Assembly: GCA_050942695.1 (NCBI GenBank)
Contig: JBMNNU010000114.1
Coordinates: forward strand, 1 to 9,753
From: JBMNNU01 sp050942695
GTDB taxonomy: Bacteria; Chloroflexota; UBA6077
Reading direction: 5' to 3'
DNA length: 9,753 nucleotides
Shown here in pieces: positions 7,304 to 9,753 of the stretch. Every line of letters begins with the position of its first letter. Within the stretch, counting starts at the first letter, position 1. The notes under the pieces are model-generated. The model had not been told where the DNA came from, did no database searches, and saw only the letters and a program-made list of their open reading frames with translations. A program made the position numbers and the translations under genes.

Positions 7304-7513
7304 TGTAGCCGCAATCTTCAGGTTGTGCATAGCCTCGTGGGATATAGCCTCCCACGAGGAGCACACAGGTTAATGATTGTTGCGAAAATATTCTGATTGA
7401 TTCGCGGCCCTAAAGGGCTGGGCTAACTACGGACCGGAGGTTAAGGCCGGCCATTCAGGGCTGCGACGGTTACGTACGGTTTAATCGGCAATGATCATAA
7501 GGTTGCGGCTACA
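7304..7513. repeat. Segment of 210 bp bounded by a 15-base inverted repeat
   Basis: TGTAGCCGCAATCTT at 7304-7318 and AAGGTTGCGGCTACA at 7499-7513 are reverse complements with one mismatch; the outer 11 bases are exact. The arms enclose the hairpin at 7333-7359. The lengths would suit a miniature inverted-repeat element. However, I see no target-site duplication at the flanks (GAAA on the left, ATGT on the right), so paired operator half-sites or long-range pairing in the leader RNA are equally possible. Confidence 0.45.
7324..7365. promoter_or_regulatory. Strong hairpin in the leader of the maturase gene
   Basis: CCTCGTGGGA (7333-7342) and TCCCACGAGG (7350-7359) form a perfect 10-bp stem with a 7-base loop. 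An outer TGTGC/GCACA pairing (7324-7328 with 7361-7365) extends it across a small asymmetric bulge. It lies about 90 bp before the maturase start. Neither strand has a T-run after it, so it is not a standard intrinsic terminator. An attenuator-like leader structure, mRNA-stability hairpin or protein operator are the candidates. Confidence 0.6.
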
Positions 7514-7631
7514 ATGTTGCATGACTTGCCGGACGGACCACTTAGCATCGCCGGGCTATATGGTATCAAACAGCGGCCGACACAGTTGGTTGATTGGAGC
7601 AACTGCCGACTCTTGAACATTGACCGGCAAG

Positions 7632-7665
7632 ATCTGAGCCAGAAAGAACAATGACAGGCTCAGGT
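7632..7665 (-). terminator. Weak stem-loop at the end of the BASS-like transporter gene
   Basis: CTGAGCC (7634-7640) pairs with GGCTCAG (7657-7663), with two further outer pairs if G-T is allowed, around a 16-base loop. It spans the transporter stop codon. There is no T-tract after it on the minus strand and the loop is long, so it is at best a poor terminator or an mRNA 3'-end structure. Confidence 0.25.
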
Positions 7666-8514
7666 CGTCACCCCGCTACGCCTTCTGAACTCACCGGCAA
7701 TCGGAAATAGGATGAAGAACGACAGCAACCCCGCTACCGTCAGCATCAGCAGCACGGTTGGCTGGGTTGGAAAGCTGCTGGTGCCGACCACGAATGCCGC
7801 GGCTATGTTGCGCTGGCCTGTGCCCAACGCCAACGTCCTTCGCCTGTTCTCTTGAGGACCTCCGAGCAGGTAACCCCCCACTACCGAAATCGCCAGCAGC
7901 AGCAGTGTAGCGATAATAGCGCCGCTACCGAAGATCCCCAACAGCAATTCGATGTTCAGCCCCACCGTCAGCACCAGCACCAGCGCCAGGCTGCCATTGG
8001 CAATCTGGCCCATGACCGGATGCAGCCAGTCTGCTTCCTCTGGATAACGCGCATCGACAAAGAAACCAGCAGCCAGGGGCAGGAGCATCTGGAGGAACAA
8101 AGGTGTGGCGACGTCCAGCACATCCACCTGCACGCCTGGCAGCAGCAATGGCAGCATAAGCGGCAGGTAGATCACCGTCCCTACCAGCAGCAGCACGACC
8201 AGGCCGACAGCGAAGCGTAGGCTACCCCCGGCTATCTGGGCGAGCTTGGGCACGAGTGGCGCCCCTGCCGCTGTGGCGATCAGTATCAGGCCGATCTGAA
8301 GTCCCTGATCTGCTATGAGGGATCTAGCGAGCAGGAGGGCTGCCGCGGGCACGATCACGAAGTTGGCTGCCAGCGACTTGACCACGAGCCGCAAGTCTTG
8401 CAGCGGTTCCAGGACATCATCCACAGTGACGTGCAGCCCCATAGAGAACATACTGCTCACGGCAAAGGCCAGCGTGAACGCACTCAATAGGGATTGAAGC
8501 AGCTCAGGCGTCAT
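7660..8514 (-). CDS. Bile acid:sodium symporter (BASS)-like membrane transporter
   Basis: A 284-residue, very hydrophobic inner-membrane protein with about nine predicted membrane segments. It resembles the BASS superfamily, secondary carriers of organic anions in bacteria. The N-terminal SMFSMGLHVTVDDVLEPL (21-38) matches the family's GL..T..D motif after the first helix. GTGQRNIAAAFVVG (231-244) corresponds to the family's conserved E/G-x-G-x-Q/R-N segment in the discontinuous transport helix, and N235 is kept. The ATG at 8514 has GGAGAGG eight bases upstream. That ATG overlaps the stop of a 39-codon frame as ATGA (8511-8514), which links it to the DUF421 gene in one transcript. The substrate cannot be deduced. 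A bile acid is unlikely in a free-living bacterium; keto acids, other organic anions or sulfonated compounds are possible. Family confidence is good. Confidence 0.85.
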   Translation of the reverse strand: MTPELLQSLLSAFTLAFAVSSMFSMGLHVTVDDVLEPLQDLRLVVKSLAANFVIVPAAALLLARSLIADQGLQIGLILIATAAGAPLVPKLAQIAGGSLRFAVGLVVLLLVGTVIYLPLMLPLLLPGVQVDVLDVATPLFLQMLLPLAAGFFVDARYPEEADWLHPVMGQIANGSLALVLVLTVGLNIELLLGIFGSGAIIATLLLLAISVVGGYLLGGPQENRRRTLALGTGQRNIAAAFVVGTSSFPTQPTVLLMLTVAGLLSFFILFPIAGEFRRRSGVTT

Positions 8515-8630
8515 AGTATCTGCCTCTCCATCTCCGCGAGCTCAACTCGCGAGAGCTGTTCCTGCCCAATGCGGATGGTCTGTACTTTGCCCAGGACGGA
8601 CGCATCAAGCAGACTTTGATTACTGCTCAT
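8511..8630 (-). CDS. Possible 39-residue small protein between DUF421 and BASS-like genes
   Basis: The frame starts with ATG at 8630, inside the end of the DUF421 gene, overlapping it by 11 bp. It ends with TGA at 8511-8513, sharing ATGA with the transporter start. It fills the whole 105-bp space between two genes. The product begins M-S-S-N-Q-S-L-L-D-A and ends E-L-A-E-M-E-R-Q-I-L. It is rich in Leu, Gln and Glu, has no Cys, and its second half (about 22-39) looks like an amphipathic helix. No Shine-Dalgarno site is evident, so translation would depend on coupling to DUF421. It may instead be only a spacer that keeps ribosomes moving into the transporter gene. I recognise no family. Confidence 0.45.
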   Translation of the reverse strand: MSSNQSLLDASVLGKVQTIRIGQEQLSRVELAEMERQIL

Positions 8631-9147
8631 ACGTGACCACGCTGATCTTGCCGTTCCGCTCCATATATGCGAGCTGGATTGTGTCCGGGTCCGGCAGTTT
8701 GCCCTGCAGCCGTAGGGCTTGCTCCAGATCATGTAATGTTACGCCCGCTCGGTGCATACCTTGCTGATCGATGCTTCCATCCTTAACCAGCAGGACCGGC
8801 TCACCCTTCACATGTGAGCCGAACCATCCAATCCTGGCGGAGAGTGCAGCAAATAGCGAGTGCATAGCCAGAAGCACGACACCAGCCAGCATCGTAGGGA
8901 AGAACGGAGCCGAGCCGTTGATGGCCCGGCTCATCACTGATCCCAGCATGATGCCCACTATGGCGTCGAACGCTGTTGCCTCGCTCAGGAAGCGTTTGCT
9001 CCCTAGGCGGACGATCACCAGCGTGAACGCATAGATAACGACCGTACGGAGCGCCATCTGGAGCGCGCCCACGTCCGCCACATCGTATCCCAGTCCTAAG
9101 AGGAGCTGGAGCTGACTCCATATCCAGTCGAGCATGCCCTTTTCCAT
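8620..9147 (-). CDS. DUF421 (YetF-like) membrane protein
   Basis: A 175-residue inner-membrane protein of the DUF421/YetF family, whose biochemical role is not established. Membrane segments are visible at about 29-47, 60-77 and 83-103. They are followed by a soluble C-terminal domain (about 110-175). The family pattern is clear: VRLGSKRFLSEATAFDAIVGIMLGS is split over residues 46-70, and GEPVLLVKDGSIDQQGMHRAG (115-135) is followed by LHDLEQALRLQG (138-149), IQLAYMERNGKISVV near the end. The ATG at 9147 was taken. AGGA lies almost on top of it, so the ATG at 9133-9135, five codons in, is a possible alternative with GGAAAAGGGC before it. It is the first gene of a small minus-strand unit with the 39-residue frame and the BASS-like transporter. 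Confidence 0.88.
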   Translation of the reverse strand: MEKGMLDWIWSQLQLLLGLGYDVADVGALQMALRTVVIYAFTLVIVRLGSKRFLSEATAFDAIVGIMLGSVMSRAINGSAPFFPTMLAGVVLLAMHSLFAALSARIGWFGSHVKGEPVLLVKDGSIDQQGMHRAGVTLHDLEQALRLQGKLPDPDTIQLAYMERNGKISVVTYEQ

Positions 9148-9443
9148 TCCTGGCGAGGAGCCGCGATCAGAAGCTTACCGACTCACCTTGATGTCCGGCC
9201 GGAGTTTTCAGAGGTACTCCTATCCATAAGAGCAAGCTCCGCGATTGGCATGCGATTCACGCGACCGCTTGCTTTGGGCTAACGTCAGCTTCTGTGTTCA
9301 TCGCTCCACTTCGGGCTGCTGTCCACGCACGTCCTGTGCCTGTTTTCGATGTAACGGCGATACCTTCCTGGATCACGTCTCTAAGAGCTGGCTACGGCCT
9401 CTTTCAAAGGCTTTGGAGGATAGTTGGGGCAACCTCCACCCCG
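9148..9443. other. Gap between the cupin and DUF421 genes
   Basis: About 296 bp without a convincing gene. The open frames on the plus strand that cross it continue antisense into the cupin gene and have no family features. It should hold the promoter of the DUF421 unit on the minus strand, but I see no clear -35/-10 pair. A short GGGG/CCCC inverted repeat at 9426-9442, directly after the cupin stop, lacks a T-run. Confidence 0.5.
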
Positions 9444-9753
9444 TTAGATCGAATCTTCCTCGTAAACGTTGGCGATGCAGCAGAGGAAGGTGCATGGTTC
9501 GGTGTCGCTCAGGTTTTTCATGCTGTGGGGCTCCATGGTGGGCACGAAAACGAAGTCGTTGGCTCCCATCACCTTCTCTTCGACCGGCTGATCGGTGTTG
9601 ATGTCGTATGCCACAACTGAGAGACGGCCGCTGAGAATGTACATTGTCTGGTAGTAGAGGTGGTTGTGGATGGGAATCTCGCCGCCGGGGCCGATCGTGA
9701 AGAAGCGAAGACCATACTCAGGTGCGCCATCCGGACCCGCTTGGGACAACCAG
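9444..9753 (-). CDS. Small cupin-domain protein, N-terminus outside the window
   Basis: About 103 residues of a single-domain cupin, a small beta-barrel that usually binds a metal. Numbering from the TTG at 9749, motif 1 is GPGGEIPIHNHLYYQTMYILSG, split over residues 20-41, with H28 and H30 as metal ligands. Gln34 stands where the usual Glu ligand would be. Motif 2 is GANDFVFVPTMEPHSMKN (62-79), with H75 as the third His. The C-terminal FLCCIANVYEED is typical of short cupins. The TTG at 9749 is probably not the start, because the frame stays open to the window edge (Trp codon just before) and the residues after it already resemble the barrel's first strands. The enzymatic or sensory role is unknown. 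It is on the same strand as the DUF421 gene but 296 bp away, so likely a separate transcript. Confidence 0.85.
   Translation of the reverse strand, partial: WLSQAGPDGAPEYGLRFFTIGPGGEIPIHNHLYYQTMYILSGRLSVVAYDINTDQPVEEKVMGANDFVFVPTMEPHSMKNLSDTEPCTFLCCIANVYEEDSI

Larger units (their letters stand above)
7241..7659. other. Gene-free leader region of the sulfatase module (419 bp)
   Basis: No convincing gene lies here on either strand. The region must contain the promoter of the maturase-SulP-sulfatase unit unless that unit is read through from the upstream transporter gene. I found no -35/-10 pair good enough to mark. The visible structure is a 10-bp hairpin at 7333-7359 and a 15-base inverted repeat at 7304-7318 and 7499-7513. 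There is also a short inverted repeat CAGTTG/CAACTG at 7583-7605 and a stem over the end of the transporter gene. The AT-rich stretch 7371-7402 is the most promoter-like by composition only. Confidence 0.6.

Noticed and set aside
7146..7364. A 72-codon minus-strand frame starting with GTG in the hairpin and running into the maturase gene
   Set aside because: No ribosome binding site lies before the start, and the frame overlaps the well-supported maturase start by about 95 bp. The start falls in a structured element, so it is best read as a chance frame.
7583..7605. Inverted repeat CAGTTG/CAACTG as a terminator for the BASS-like gene
   Set aside because: The stem is only 6 bp with an 11-base loop and no following T-run on the minus strand.
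7495..7620. A 41-codon minus-strand frame with three Cys in the leader of the radical-SAM gene, possibly a modified-peptide precursor
   Set aside because: It has no ribosome binding site, it ends inside an arm of the inverted repeat, and the adjacent radical-SAM protein has clear sulfatase-maturase features with its client sulfatase in the same unit.
9294..9620. A 108-codon plus-strand frame across the gap and the cupin gene
   Set aside because: It is largely antisense to the cupin, whose metal-binding motifs show the real coding strand. Its product has no recognisable family feature.

Overview
The window is about 9.75 kb of moderately GC-rich bacterial DNA. Genes are dense, spacings are short, several starts are GTG, and Shine-Dalgarno sites are AGGAG-like. 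The genome could come from Chloroflexota or a comparable GC-rich lineage, but nothing here fixes the taxonomy. There are no rRNA, tRNA, CRISPR, transposase or phage genes.

Layout. (1) Positions 1-1759, plus strand: the end of a glycan-biosynthesis operon with two GT4-type glycosyltransferases. The first lacks its 5' end and is joined to the second by an ATGA overlap. A second ATGA overlap ends the second gene and opens a short reading frame (1756-1908). That frame looks like the stump of a lost third gene. (2) Positions 1774-7240, minus strand, transcribed from right to left: a three-gene sulfatase module. It holds a radical-SAM sulfatase-maturating enzyme (anSME type), a SulP-family anion transporter with a C-terminal STAS domain, and a 791-residue cysteine-type sulfatase. 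(3) Positions 7241-7659: a 419-bp gene-free leader with a strong hairpin and a long-spaced near-perfect inverted repeat. (4) Positions 7660-9147, minus strand: a DUF421 (YetF-like) membrane protein, a possible 39-residue small protein, and a bile acid:sodium symporter (BASS)-like transporter. The overlaps suggest translational coupling. (5) Positions 9148-9443: a gene-free gap. (6) Positions 9444-9753, minus strand: the C-terminal part of a small cupin.

How the genes work together. The best-supported functional unit is the sulfatase module. The radical-SAM protein carries the CX3CX2C site and the full cysteine set of anaerobic sulfatase maturases. The sulfatase carries the C-S-P-T-R motif whose Cys such maturases oxidise to formylglycine. 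SulP lies between them and overlaps the maturase gene by 28 bp. The sulfatase has no visible signal peptide, so it probably works in the cytoplasm. Transport of a sulfated substrate or of released sulfate through SulP is then a natural, untested, hypothesis.

The points most worth a second look are the cytosolic sulfatase plus transporter plus maturase unit, the 39-residue reading frame overlapping both neighbours, the 7-bp tandem repeat inside a glycosyltransferase gene, the truncated third frame of the glycosyltransferase operon, and the inverted-repeat-bounded leader upstream of the maturase.
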